From assembly GCA_964389375.1 (NCBI GenBank), contig CAYMDP010000044.1:1-22796 (forward strand): a stretch of 22,796 bases of DNA, read 5' to 3'. Source of the DNA: CAYMDP01 sp964389375. GTDB lineage: Bacteria; Bdellovibrionota; Bdellovibrionia; Bdellovibrionales; UBA1609. A program made the translations under genes and the position numbers. Below are positions 7,442 to 14,091 of the stretch, piece after piece (position 1 is the stretch's first letter; each line of letters starts with the position of its first letter). The notes under the pieces were generated by a model, which worked only from the letters and a program-made list of their open reading frames with translations, had not been told where the DNA came from and made no database searches.

Positions 7442-8968
7442 CTAGTGAGCTGCCGAAGATTTAAACACTGCTTTAAACTCATCAAGGGCTGTTTTTAAAG
7501 AGGCTTTAATATCATCTTTAAGCGCCTTATGTTCGCGAAGGCCATCCATCACTTTTGCGTACTTTTGAGCAACAAATTCCATGACTTCCGCTTCGTATCG
7601 TCGAACATCACCCTCGTGGATTCCATCTAGATAGCCGTTTGAACCCGCGAAGAACAAGACAACCTGGCTTTCGACTTTAAAGGGCGAATACTGTGGCTGT
7701 TTTAAAAGCTCAACAAGTCTGCGACCACGAGCTAGCTGTGCTTGGCTGGCTTTATCTAAATCCGAAGCAAAGGCGGCGAAAGCCTCGAGCTCTCTAAACT
7801 GAGCAAGCTCTAGCTTTAAGCTTCCCGCAACTTGCTTCATGGCTTTAATCTGAGCCGCTCCACCCACACGAGAAACCGATTTACCGACGTTAACTGCTGG
7901 ACGAATCCCTTTATAAAAAAGATCGGCCTCAAGAAAAATCTGTCCATCTGTAATCGAAATCACGTTCGTGGGAATATAAGCCGAGATATCTCCGGCTTGC
8001 GTTTCGATGATTGGAAGAGCTGTTAAAGATCCCCCGCCCAACTCGTCACTCATTTTTGCCGCACGCTCAAGAAGGCGTGAGTGAATGTAAAATACATCTC
8101 CAGGATAGGCTTCTCGTCCTGGGGGGCGACGAAGAAGAAGGGAAAGCTGACGGTAAGCCTGAGCTTGTTTTGTTAAATCGTCATAAACAATCAAAGCGTG
8201 GCGCCCGCTATCTCTAAAGTATTCCGCCATCGCAACTCCAGAGTATGGAGCCAAGTACTGAAGGGGCGCTGGATCAGAGGCTGTTGCAACGATCACAGTG
8301 GTGTATTCAAAGGCGCCGGCACTTTTTAATTTTTCAACTAGGTGGGCAACAGTCGATGCCTTTTGTCCAATGGCTACGTAAAAGCAATGAACATTTTGTC
8401 CTTTTTGATTGATGATCGTATCCAGTGCAATCGCGGTTTTTCCAGTCTGACGATCTCCAATGATCAACTCTCGCTGGCCTCGTCCAATTGGAATCATGGA
8501 ATCAATGGCTTTAATTCCTGTTTGCATTGGCTCAGAAACCGGCTGACGAGCAATAATCCCTGGGGCCTTTACGTCCACAACTCGGGTGTGTGTGGTTTCG
8601 ATGGGGCCACGTCCATCAATGGGTCGACCAAGAACGTCGACAACTCGGCCTAAAAGCGCTTCACCAACTGGGACCTGAACAATCTTTTTGGTTCGCTTAA
8701 CGGTGTCGCCTTCTTTAATGTCTCTATCTTGACCGAAAATAACGACCCCGACAGAATCTTGCTCGAGGTTTAGTACCATTCCCGTGATTTCCCCCGGGAA
8801 TTCAACAAGCTCTCCAGCCATCGCATTCTGCAGACCATAAACTCTAGCAACTCCGTCACCGACTGAAAGCACGCTTCCTGTCTCGCTGATTTCAACGGAC
8901 TTGTTGTAGTTTCGAATTTGTTCTTTAAGGACTCGACTGATCTCGTCTGCTCGAATTGTTGTTTCCAT
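7442..8968 (-). CDS. atpA: ATP synthase F1 alpha subunit
   Basis: Alpha forms the F1 hexamer with beta and binds non-catalytic nucleotide. The 508 residues are of normal length. The N-terminal segment IRADEISRVLKEQI is typical and contacts delta. Walker A GDRQTGKT is at 171-178. The region with SLLLRRPPGREAYPGDVFYIHSRLLERA in overlapping parts is the family signature. The start ATG is preceded by AGGAG about 12 nt upstream, inside the 3' end of atpH. Only two bases separate the atpH stop from the atpA start, so the two are probably translationally coupled. Confidence 0.97.
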   Translation of the reverse strand: METTIRADEISRVLKEQIRNYNKSVEISETGSVLSVGDGVARVYGLQNAMAGELVEFPGEITGMVLNLEQDSVGVVIFGQDRDIKEGDTVKRTKKIVQVPVGEALLGRVVDVLGRPIDGRGPIETTHTRVVDVKAPGIIARQPVSEPMQTGIKAIDSMIPIGRGQRELIIGDRQTGKTAIALDTIINQKGQNVHCFYVAIGQKASTVAHLVEKLKSAGAFEYTTVIVATASDPAPLQYLAPYSGVAMAEYFRDSGRHALIVYDDLTKQAQAYRQLSLLLRRPPGREAYPGDVFYIHSRLLERAAKMSDELGGGSLTALPIIETQAGDISAYIPTNVISITDGQIFLEADLFYKGIRPAVNVGKSVSRVGGAAQIKAMKQVAGSLKLELAQFRELEAFAAFASDLDKASQAQLARGRRLVELLKQPQYSPFKVESQVVLFFAGSNGYLDGIHEGDVRRYEAEVMEFVAQKYAKVMDGLREHKALKDDIKASLKTALDEFKAVFKSSAAH

Positions 8969-8970
8969 TT

Positions 8971-9519
8971 TTAATGGCTTCTCCTATTAATTTCTTCTTT
9001 AATTCTTCTTAAGTGTGAGGACAATGTATCGTCGAAGGTGTAGCTGCCAACATCTGCGATCAAGCCACCAATGACACTAGAATCTTCTTTGTAATTCAGA
9101 ATGACTTGCTTGTTCGTAACTTTACCAACGATGGATTCAATTTGACTGCGGTCTTCCGGAGATAAAACGCCTGCGGATCGAACGGTTCCGCGGACGACTC
9201 CGTGTTTATCATCGCTTTCTTGTTGATAAGCATCGACGATTTCAAAAAATAGATCGAGTCGATTTTTTTGTGCGAGCAACATCAAAAGAGCTTGGACTTC
9301 GGAGGTCAACTTTGCGTTTTCAAGCGCTTTTTTTAGCGAAGCCTCTTTGTCTTCTGTCGAAATCAAAGGGGTTTTAAAGAAAGTCATGAGCTCGGCGTCT
9401 TTTTGCACAAGCTCGCTGACGTCTCTTAGATTTGAAAACACGGGCTCTATATTTTTAGTTTCAACTGCCAATTCGAAAAGGGCTTTTGCGTATCGGCTAG
9501 CAACTAAGGAAGTTTTCAT
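8971..9519 (-). CDS. atpH: ATP synthase delta subunit
   Basis: Delta (OSCP in mitochondria) ties the b-type stator stalk to the top of F1. The 182-residue protein starts with the family hallmark SRYAKALFELA (residues 8-18) and ends with the conserved IGGLIADVGSYTFDDTLSSHL segment (in parts), followed by a short basic tail. Its ATG overlaps the atpF stop by one base (TAATG), as expected for tightly coupled stator genes. Confidence 0.96.
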   Translation of the reverse strand: MKTSLVASRYAKALFELAVETKNIEPVFSNLRDVSELVQKDAELMTFFKTPLISTEDKEASLKKALENAKLTSEVQALLMLLAQKNRLDLFFEIVDAYQQESDDKHGVVRGTVRSAGVLSPEDRSQIESIVGKVTNKQVILNYKEDSSVIGGLIADVGSYTFDDTLSSHLRRIKEEINRRSH

Positions 9520-10079
9520 TAGCGCACCACCTGGATTTTTTCGACAAATTCATCTTTAAGACGCTTTTGTTCGTTTCCGCTAAGCTTGGACTGAAGGGTG
9601 TTTTTTGTCTCTTCAAGGGCGGCCTTTAACAAATCCTGTCTTAAGATAAGTTTTGCGCGCTCAAGTTCGATGCTTACATTTTTGTGTGCTTCGGCCTCAA
9701 GCTGTGCGGCCATCTGTTTTGCTTCTTGAACGATCTTTTGCTTCATCGCCTCAGCTTCTTGCCGAGCTTTTTTAAGATCCTCATCTGCGGAGGCCTGAAG
9801 TTTATTAAGGCGGTCCGCGATTTCTTTTCGGCTTTCGTCTGCCGCTTGCTTGGCTCTCTCGGCCTTAGTGATCAGGTCCGAGAAGTTTTTTTGTCTTTCT
9901 GCAAAGTGGCCTTTGATTTTATTTCTCAATAAAAAGTAAAGGATCACGCAGACAGCAACGAAGTTAAATGTTTGATGTCCAATGAAGGCCCAGGGAACGC
10001 CATGATCTCCACCGGCTGCCGCAAAGGCGTTATTGGAAACGAAAAGGATTGCCGCTAAAGTGATGAACAATTTCTTCAC
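9519..10079 (-). CDS. atpF: ATP synthase F0 b subunit with N-terminal signal-like segment
   Basis: Subunit b is the peripheral stalk that holds F1 still. The 186 residues begin with a signal-peptide-like stretch (MKKLFITLAAILFV, possible cleavage after NAFA at residue 20). The membrane helix follows at about 37-52 (TFNFVAVCVILYFLLR), then a long charged coiled coil from about 55 to 160. b subunits with such an extra leader are known in delta-proteobacteria-like lineages; whether it is cleaved cannot be seen here. The start is a GTG whose last two bases are the first two of the stop codon of the upstream b' gene (GTGA overlap). AAAGGAG sits eight bases before it. Confidence 0.93.
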   Translation of the reverse strand: MKKLFITLAAILFVSNNAFAAAGGDHGVPWAFIGHQTFNFVAVCVILYFLLRNKIKGHFAERQKNFSDLITKAERAKQAADESRKEIADRLNKLQASADEDLKKARQEAEAMKQKIVQEAKQMAAQLEAEAHKNVSIELERAKLILRQDLLKAALEETKNTLQSKLSGNEQKRLKDEFVEKIQVVR

Positions 10080-10522
10080 GCGCCAATCTCCTTTCCAATA
10101 AGTTTGACCATGATTTCTTTTGAAATCTGTGGGATCTCTTGGCTGAGCTTACTTTGCGCCTGACTCATTTCAGATCCAATTCTTAAAGCTGCTTCTTCAG
10201 AGATTTTCTTGGCCTGAAGGCGAGCGTCCGCAACGAGGCGGTCGTATTCTTTGGTCGCTTCAAGGCGGTTTTGGTCATAAATAACTTTGTAGCTTTGAGA
10301 AATCTCGCGGGCCTTCTTTTCATACTCTGCCTGAAGTTGTTGAGCTTCTGAAATCAGCCGCTCGGCATCTTCGGTTTGACCAACGGTTTTTTCTTCTCGA
10401 ACCAAAAAGGCCTCGAAATAAGGCTTAATAAGAACGAAATAGATAACCAAATAAGTTATCAAGAAAATGACAAACTGAATCCCAACGGTCGCATTGACAC
10501 CAAGGGCTGTTAGAATTTCCAT
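10076..10522 (-). CDS. atpF2: ATP synthase F0 second b-type subunit (b')
   Basis: The 148-residue protein has one N-terminal membrane helix (about 13-32, VGIQFVIFLITYLVIYFVL) followed by KPYFEAFLVRE and a continuous charged helix to the end, the pattern of b/b' stator subunits. The LIKPYF.AFLVREE region resembles the b' proteins of bacteria with heterodimeric stalks. It is first in the visible ATP synthase operon, followed by b in a four-base overlap, so the stalk is probably a b/b' heterodimer. An AAGGA site lies 10 nt before its ATG. The a and c subunit genes, which often precede it, are not here; a bactofilin gene is upstream instead. Confidence 0.9.
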   Translation of the reverse strand: MEILTALGVNATVGIQFVIFLITYLVIYFVLIKPYFEAFLVREEKTVGQTEDAERLISEAQQLQAEYEKKAREISQSYKVIYDQNRLEATKEYDRLVADARLQAKKISEEAALRIGSEMSQAQSKLSQEIPQISKEIMVKLIGKEIGA

Positions 10523-10554
10523 TGCTTTGAAATCCTTAGCGAAAATTTTGATTG

Positions 10555-10583
10555 CGAATAACCTTTTTGGCCCCAGCCGTCAA
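10555..10583 (-). promoter_or_regulatory. Possible sigma70-type promoter for the ATP synthase operon
   Basis: On the minus strand, TTGACG (10578-10583) is followed after 17 bp by TATTCG (10555-10560), 33 bp before the first ATG of the operon. The -35 match is good and the -10 match is weak (three of six). The spacer between bactofilin and atpF' is only 72 bp and has no terminator, so read-through from the par genes is also likely. Confidence 0.4.
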
Positions 10584-10594
10584 GTACTTAGGCT

Positions 10595-10978
10595 TTAGCT
10601 TTTCGGCATGTAAGAAGCACCCTCGAAAACGACACCTTCGTCAATTCGAAGACTTGGCGTTGTCACGGTGCCTTGAAATACGGCTGGCGGATGCATGATG
10701 ACGCGCCGACGGGCAAATATGTTCCCCGAAACATGGCCACTAATGATCACGGTGTCGGCCTCAATTTGGGCTTTAATTTTGGCCCCTGGGTTTACGACAA
10801 GGGTATCGTTGGTGAAAATCTCGCCTTCAAAGCTTCCGCCAATTCGTACGGTCCCCTCAAAGGTCAGCTTTCCTTCGAATGAAGCCCCATGATCCAAAAG
10901 GGCCGTTACTTGACCCTCGCCAACAGATAGGCCGGCTGGAGATTTAGTTTCTTTAGTGCTTAGTTCTGCTTCCGCCAT
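10595..10978 (-). CDS. Bactofilin (polymer-forming cytoskeletal protein)
   Basis: Bactofilins form nucleotide-free filaments through a right-handed beta-helix and scaffold cell-wall enzymes or chromosome-segregation proteins. The 127-residue protein has a flexible N-terminal tail (1-22, rich in E, K and S) and then repeated six-residue-like turns rich in G, V and I (SFEGKLTFEGTVRIGGSFEG, TLVVNPGAKIKAQIEADTVI, HVSGNIFARRRVIMHPP), with a short C-terminal tail. This is the DUF583 fold and length. The ATG lies 19 nt inside the 3' end of parB, with GAGG just upstream, so it is probably translated from the parAB message. In Myxococcus, bactofilins BacNOP scaffold ParA, ParB-parS and partners, which makes a segregation role here a sensible inference. 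Confidence 0.92.
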   Translation of the reverse strand: MAEAELSTKETKSPAGLSVGEGQVTALLDHGASFEGKLTFEGTVRIGGSFEGEIFTNDTLVVNPGAKIKAQIEADTVIISGHVSGNIFARRRVIMHPPAVFQGTVTTPSLRIDEGVVFEGASYMPKS

Positions 10979-11991
10979 TGTCCCCTCAGCTTTTCAACAA
11001 GGCCATTCATCTCATCATCAGAATAGAAGTGGATCGAGATTTTTCCCTTCCCTTGAGTGTAGTCGATTTGCACCTTCGTTCCCAAGGATTTCTGAAGTTC
11101 TTCTCCAAGGCTCTTCATCAGCTTACTCGAAAAATCGATGTTGTCGATTGCGGCGTGACCAGAGTCTTTGGCTTGTTTTTCTCGAAGGTATCCGGCGACT
11201 AACTTTTCAGCGCCCCGAACCGTCATATTTAGATCTCTAACTTTGGCGGCAAGCTTCTTTTGATCTTTGGGGTCTTGAACCGCAAGAAGAACCTTCGCTA
11301 AGCCTAAAGAAAGGATCCCCGCTACGACCATTTCTCGAACTTCAGGTTGAAGCTGCAAAAGACGCATCAAATTCGCGACCGTCGCACGATCTTTTCCGAC
11401 TTTTTCCGCCAGTTGCTGCTGTGTCAGCTGAAATTCTTTTGCTAGGTAGGCGTAGGCCTCAGCCTCTTCAATCGGATTTAAATCTTCTCTTTGGATGTTC
11501 TCTATCAGAGCTAATTCTAAAGCTTTTTGAGTATTCGCCTCAGACAAAATCACGGGAACCTCATGAAGACCCGCCATTTGTGCGGCTCTCCAGCGCCTCT
11601 CCCCGGCTACAATTTCAAAATTTCCGTTAGCAATTTTTCTGGCCGTGATGGGCTGAAGAATCCCCTGCTCTTTAATTGAGGCCGCAAGTTCTGCCAGAGC
11701 TTCTTTTTCAAAAGCTTTTCGGGGCTGGTTTGGATTTCCTTTTAATTTTTCGATCGCAATTTTCCAGATCCGCTCGGCATCTAATACTCTTGGGGCCAAT
11801 GGTTCTGCGGCTTTGGGCTTTTCTTCTTTAATAATTGTCGTTCGGTGAAGATTTGCCGTCGCCCTGGCCTCTTTGGCTTCAAATTCGGAATCCTCTTCTT
11901 GGCTTTGGGCGCCAAGCAAGCTTCCAAGCCCCCGTCCGAGTCCTGTTTTCTTTTGAATGGGCTTTTTTGCATTATCTATATAACTAGACAT
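10960..11991 (-). CDS. parB: Chromosome partitioning protein ParB (CTP-dependent clamp)
   Basis: ParB binds parS sites near the origin, hydrolyses CTP and spreads as a sliding clamp; ParA pulls the complex. In the 343 residues, the N-terminal basic GLGRGLGSLLG (17-27) is the typical ParA-stimulating segment. A variable linker follows to about 75. The CTP-binding core includes PNQPRKAF (87-94) and GERRWRA (130-136). IENIQREDLNPIEEA is at about 163-177, and the parS-reading helix-turn-helix at about 188-212. The C-terminal dimerisation domain is about 275-343. The start codon lies within the 3' end of parA (8-nt overlap) and its end overlaps bactofilin by 19 nt. Two parS-like sites lie just upstream of parA. 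Confidence 0.97.
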   Translation of the reverse strand: MSSYIDNAKKPIQKKTGLGRGLGSLLGAQSQEEDSEFEAKEARATANLHRTTIIKEEKPKAAEPLAPRVLDAERIWKIAIEKLKGNPNQPRKAFEKEALAELAASIKEQGILQPITARKIANGNFEIVAGERRWRAAQMAGLHEVPVILSEANTQKALELALIENIQREDLNPIEEAEAYAYLAKEFQLTQQQLAEKVGKDRATVANLMRLLQLQPEVREMVVAGILSLGLAKVLLAVQDPKDQKKLAAKVRDLNMTVRGAEKLVAGYLREKQAKDSGHAAIDNIDFSSKLMKSLGEELQKSLGTKVQIDYTQGKGKISIHFYSDDEMNGLVEKLRGQWRKQN

Positions 11992-12820
11992 TTGCAGACT
12001 CCTCAGTCATCGGCGGAATTTCGTTTACAATGTTAACCTCAGGTAATTTTTGCGCCTGATTCCTAAGGTCCAGCTCTTCTGCGAGCTCAAGATATTTTTT
12101 GGCTCCGATCGATTTCGCATCATATTGCAAAATTGAAAGACCATGACTTGGGGCCTCGCTGAGACGAACGTTTCTTGGAATGATTGCAGCAAAAACTTTG
12201 TCCGCAAAGTGTTCTTGGATTTCGGCTACAACTTGGTGGCTTAAATTATTTCGGGTATCAAACATCGTCAGCACGATGCCCTCAATTCTAAGCTTCGGGT
12301 TCAGATTTTTCTTAATGATTCCGGCAGTGTTAAGTAACTGGCTAAGACCTTCCAGTGCATAGTACTCACACTGAAGAGGAACCAAAAAGGTGTCCGCTGC
12401 GGACAAAGAATTAACAGTCAATAGGCCCAATGAAGGCGGGCAATCAATAAGGACGTAGTCAAAGTTCTCACTGACCGTCTGAATTGACTCTTTCAGCCTA
12501 TATTCTCGACGCGCCATGTCTACGAGCTCTATCTCGGCGCCAACCAGGTCTGGATTCGATGTGGCTATCCAAAGCCTATCCACCGAGGTCTTTTGGATAA
12601 CCTGACTCATCTCTTTTTCACCAATGAGTACCTGGTAAATCGTGTTGTCATGATGGTCATGTCTTTTTATGCCTAGTCCGCTCGAAGCATTACCCTGAGG
12701 GTCCATGTCTACGACTAAAACTCTTCTTCCAATTTCCGCAAGAGCTGCGGCAAGGTTTACTGAGGTCGTTGTTTTTCCAACTCCACCCTTCTGATTAGCA
12801 ATGCAAATCGTTTTAGCCAC
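11984..12820 (-). CDS. parA: Chromosome partitioning ATPase ParA (Soj)
   Basis: ParA dimerises on the nucleoid with ATP and moves ParB-parS complexes. The 278 residues contain the deviant Walker A KGGVGKTT (11-18, with the signature Lys11), the A' box VVDMDPQGN (about 36-44) and the Walker B segment DYVLIDCPPSLG near 120-131. There is no N-terminal DNA-binding extension, so this is the chromosomal rather than the plasmid type. It starts with GTG, preceded by AGGGGG six bases upstream. The start is only 85 bp from that of the divergent lipoprotein gene; a parS-like site and a half site lie in that gap, so ParB binding could influence the promoter. Confidence 0.97.
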   Translation of the reverse strand: MAKTICIANQKGGVGKTTTSVNLAAALAEIGRRVLVVDMDPQGNASSGLGIKRHDHHDNTIYQVLIGEKEMSQVIQKTSVDRLWIATSNPDLVGAEIELVDMARREYRLKESIQTVSENFDYVLIDCPPSLGLLTVNSLSAADTFLVPLQCEYYALEGLSQLLNTAGIIKKNLNPKLRIEGIVLTMFDTRNNLSHQVVAEIQEHFADKVFAAIIPRNVRLSEAPSHGLSILQYDAKSIGAKKYLELAEELDLRNQAQKLPEVNIVNEIPPMTEESANV

Positions 12821-12897
12821 TAGTTCCCCCTATGTGTCTCAAGGTGGAACGATTTTTCCTCGACTTTGTACTTAAATCAATTTGTTTTTTTGCCGAT

Positions 12898-12913
12898 TGT
12901 TCCACATGGAACA
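12898..12913 (+). promoter_or_regulatory. parS-like ParB binding site overlapping a start codon
   Basis: The 16 bases TGTTCCACATGGAACA differ from the palindrome TGTTCCACGTGGAACA only at the centre (CACATG instead of CACGTG). That palindrome is the Pseudomonas-type parS and close to the general parS consensus. The changed base creates the ATG (12906-12908) that starts the lipoprotein gene. A half site (ggtggaac, 12843-12850) lies between this site and parA. Confidence 0.8.
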
Positions 12914-13391
12914 AAATCAAGTTTTTAGGTCTCTTTTAATTCTCTCGTGGCTACTCATTTCTACCGTCGCCTGTAAGTCTGAGCATCCAAACCCAGAACT
13001 TCTCGATCCGATCTATTTGGATATGAAGAGTAGTCGCGACCGCCTGGAAAAGGAACTCGAAGCAGAGATAAAAGCACGAGAACTTGCTGCCGAGACTATT
13101 CAAGCCACGGCTCCGAATACCATTGAGCTGAAACTCGCGCGTAAAGAGTGGCAAACTGCCACAGAAAAGGTCGATTTCCTTCGGCAGAAGCTTCATTTCG
13201 AGAAGATTCGAACAAAAAGAAGGTATGTCGAGGCCCGAAGAGACTATAAAATTGCTTTTGAGGCGGGTAGTGAGTGGCCAGACCCCAATGAATTTAGCAA
13301 TTATAAAGCAAATAAGAGGCTAAAAGAGGCTTCTCGGGACTGGAACCGGCGAGTTCCACGGCTTTCAAGCAGAATTCCGGCCTCTGAGTAG
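12906..13391 (+). CDS. Small lipoprotein of unknown function between parA and rsmG
   Basis: I do not recognise the family. The 161-residue protein begins with a lipoprotein signal peptide: MEQNQVFRS, a hydrophobic core, and the lipobox STVAC with the lipidated Cys at residue 23. Lys at +2 predicts outer-membrane sorting if the E. coli rule applies. The remainder is strongly charged and helical (about 40-110, many E/K/R in coiled-coil spacing). It ends in a basic tail rich in R. It is the only plus-strand gene in a 15-kb minus-strand block. The ATG lies inside a parS-like site and has no Shine-Dalgarno sequence; in-frame TTG codons at 12882 and 12897 are alternatives. A second parS follows its stop. 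Its position beside parAB may reflect regulation, or simply a convenient intergenic place. Confidence 0.82.
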   Translation: MEQNQVFRSLLILSWLLISTVACKSEHPNPELLDPIYLDMKSSRDRLEKELEAEIKARELAAETIQATAPNTIELKLARKEWQTATEKVDFLRQKLHFEKIRTKRRYVEARRDYKIAFEAGSEWPDPNEFSNYKANKRLKEASRDWNRRVPRLSSRIPASE

Positions 13392-13410
13392 GCAATTCTT
13401 CTAAAAACAT

Positions 13411-13426
13411 TGTTCCACGTGGAACT
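13411..13426 (+). promoter_or_regulatory. parS site (ParB binding)
   Basis: TGTTCCACGTGGAACT contains a perfect 14-base palindrome GTTCCACGTGGAAC. Only its last base differs from the parS palindrome TGTTCCACGTGGAACA. It occupies the gap between the lipoprotein stop (13391) and the rsmG stop, touching the latter by one base. Being less than 1.5 kb from parB and about 7 kb from dnaA, it fits the expected origin-proximal position. Confidence 0.92.
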
Positions 13427-14091
13427 TAATTTCCGATTTTTTTGGTCGCAACTAGGGCAAGGCGGGTGGTTTTATCGGGAAGCGTGTATTCGCCTATAAG
13501 GCGGGGAGCCCAAACTGAACAGATTTGCGAAGGAATGTCTGCAAGCTCTCGAACCCAAGCATCACCTTTAAAGTGAAAATAGTCTGAGCCCATCTTGGAG
13601 GCCTTTCTTGAAAGCAAAATAGACTTCGATATCGATGCAAATGCCCTAGAGACCGCGCATTCAATTGAGTCCGGTCCGAGATCCTCTAAGCGAGCCTGCT
13701 TTGCCTCAAAGTTCTTTAAGCCCAGAGTTGCCGCCACGTGCTTTACAAATTCAACTTTTCTGGCGTCACTATCGATCGCTATAACTTTTCGATCGGGTGC
13801 AATCACTGCCAAAACCAAACCTGGAAAGCCATTGCCTGATCCAATATCGTGAATCACATCGGCCTGAGAATTTTTCAATAAAAGCTCAGCGCCCATAATT
13901 GAATCGGCAAAATGAACAAGGTCCGCATTTTTCTCGGTCTTAGAAGAGATCAGATTAATTCTTTGATTAAAGCGTAAGAGCTCGACTTGATAAAGCTTCA
14001 GCTGACTCAGTGCGTTGTCGTCAAGGTGCTGAAACCACTCACGAAGTCGCCACTCCTTGTTTTCCAATACGCTCAGTTTGCTTGCGTTCAT
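13426..14091 (-). CDS. rsmG: 16S rRNA (guanine-N7)-methyltransferase RsmG (GidB)
   Basis: RsmG methylates G527 of 16S rRNA using S-adenosylmethionine; its loss gives low-level streptomycin resistance in many bacteria. In the 221 residues, the SAM-binding motif DIGSGNGFPG is at 82-91 and LKLYQVELLRFNQRINLIS (about 31-49) is the usual N-terminal helix. VSRAFASISKSI matches the substrate-side AVSRA motif. The start used overlaps the 3' end of mnmG by 53 nt. It has only a weak site (CAGGTAG) and gives about 15 more N-terminal residues than E. coli RsmG, so a shorter start is possible. Order mnmE-mnmG-rsmG-parA-parB is a very widespread origin-proximal arrangement. Confidence 0.94.
   Translation of the reverse strand: MNASKLSVLENKEWRLREWFQHLDDNALSQLKLYQVELLRFNQRINLISSKTEKNADLVHFADSIMGAELLLKNSQADVIHDIGSGNGFPGLVLAVIAPDRKVIAIDSDARKVEFVKHVAATLGLKNFEAKQARLEDLGPDSIECAVSRAFASISKSILLSRKASKMGSDYFHFKGDAWVRELADIPSQICSVWAPRLIGEYTLPDKTTRLALVATKKIGN

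Noticed and set aside
8342..8653. 103-residue antisense frame within atpA
   Set aside because: Shadow of the conserved nucleotide-binding region of AtpA, with no ribosome site.
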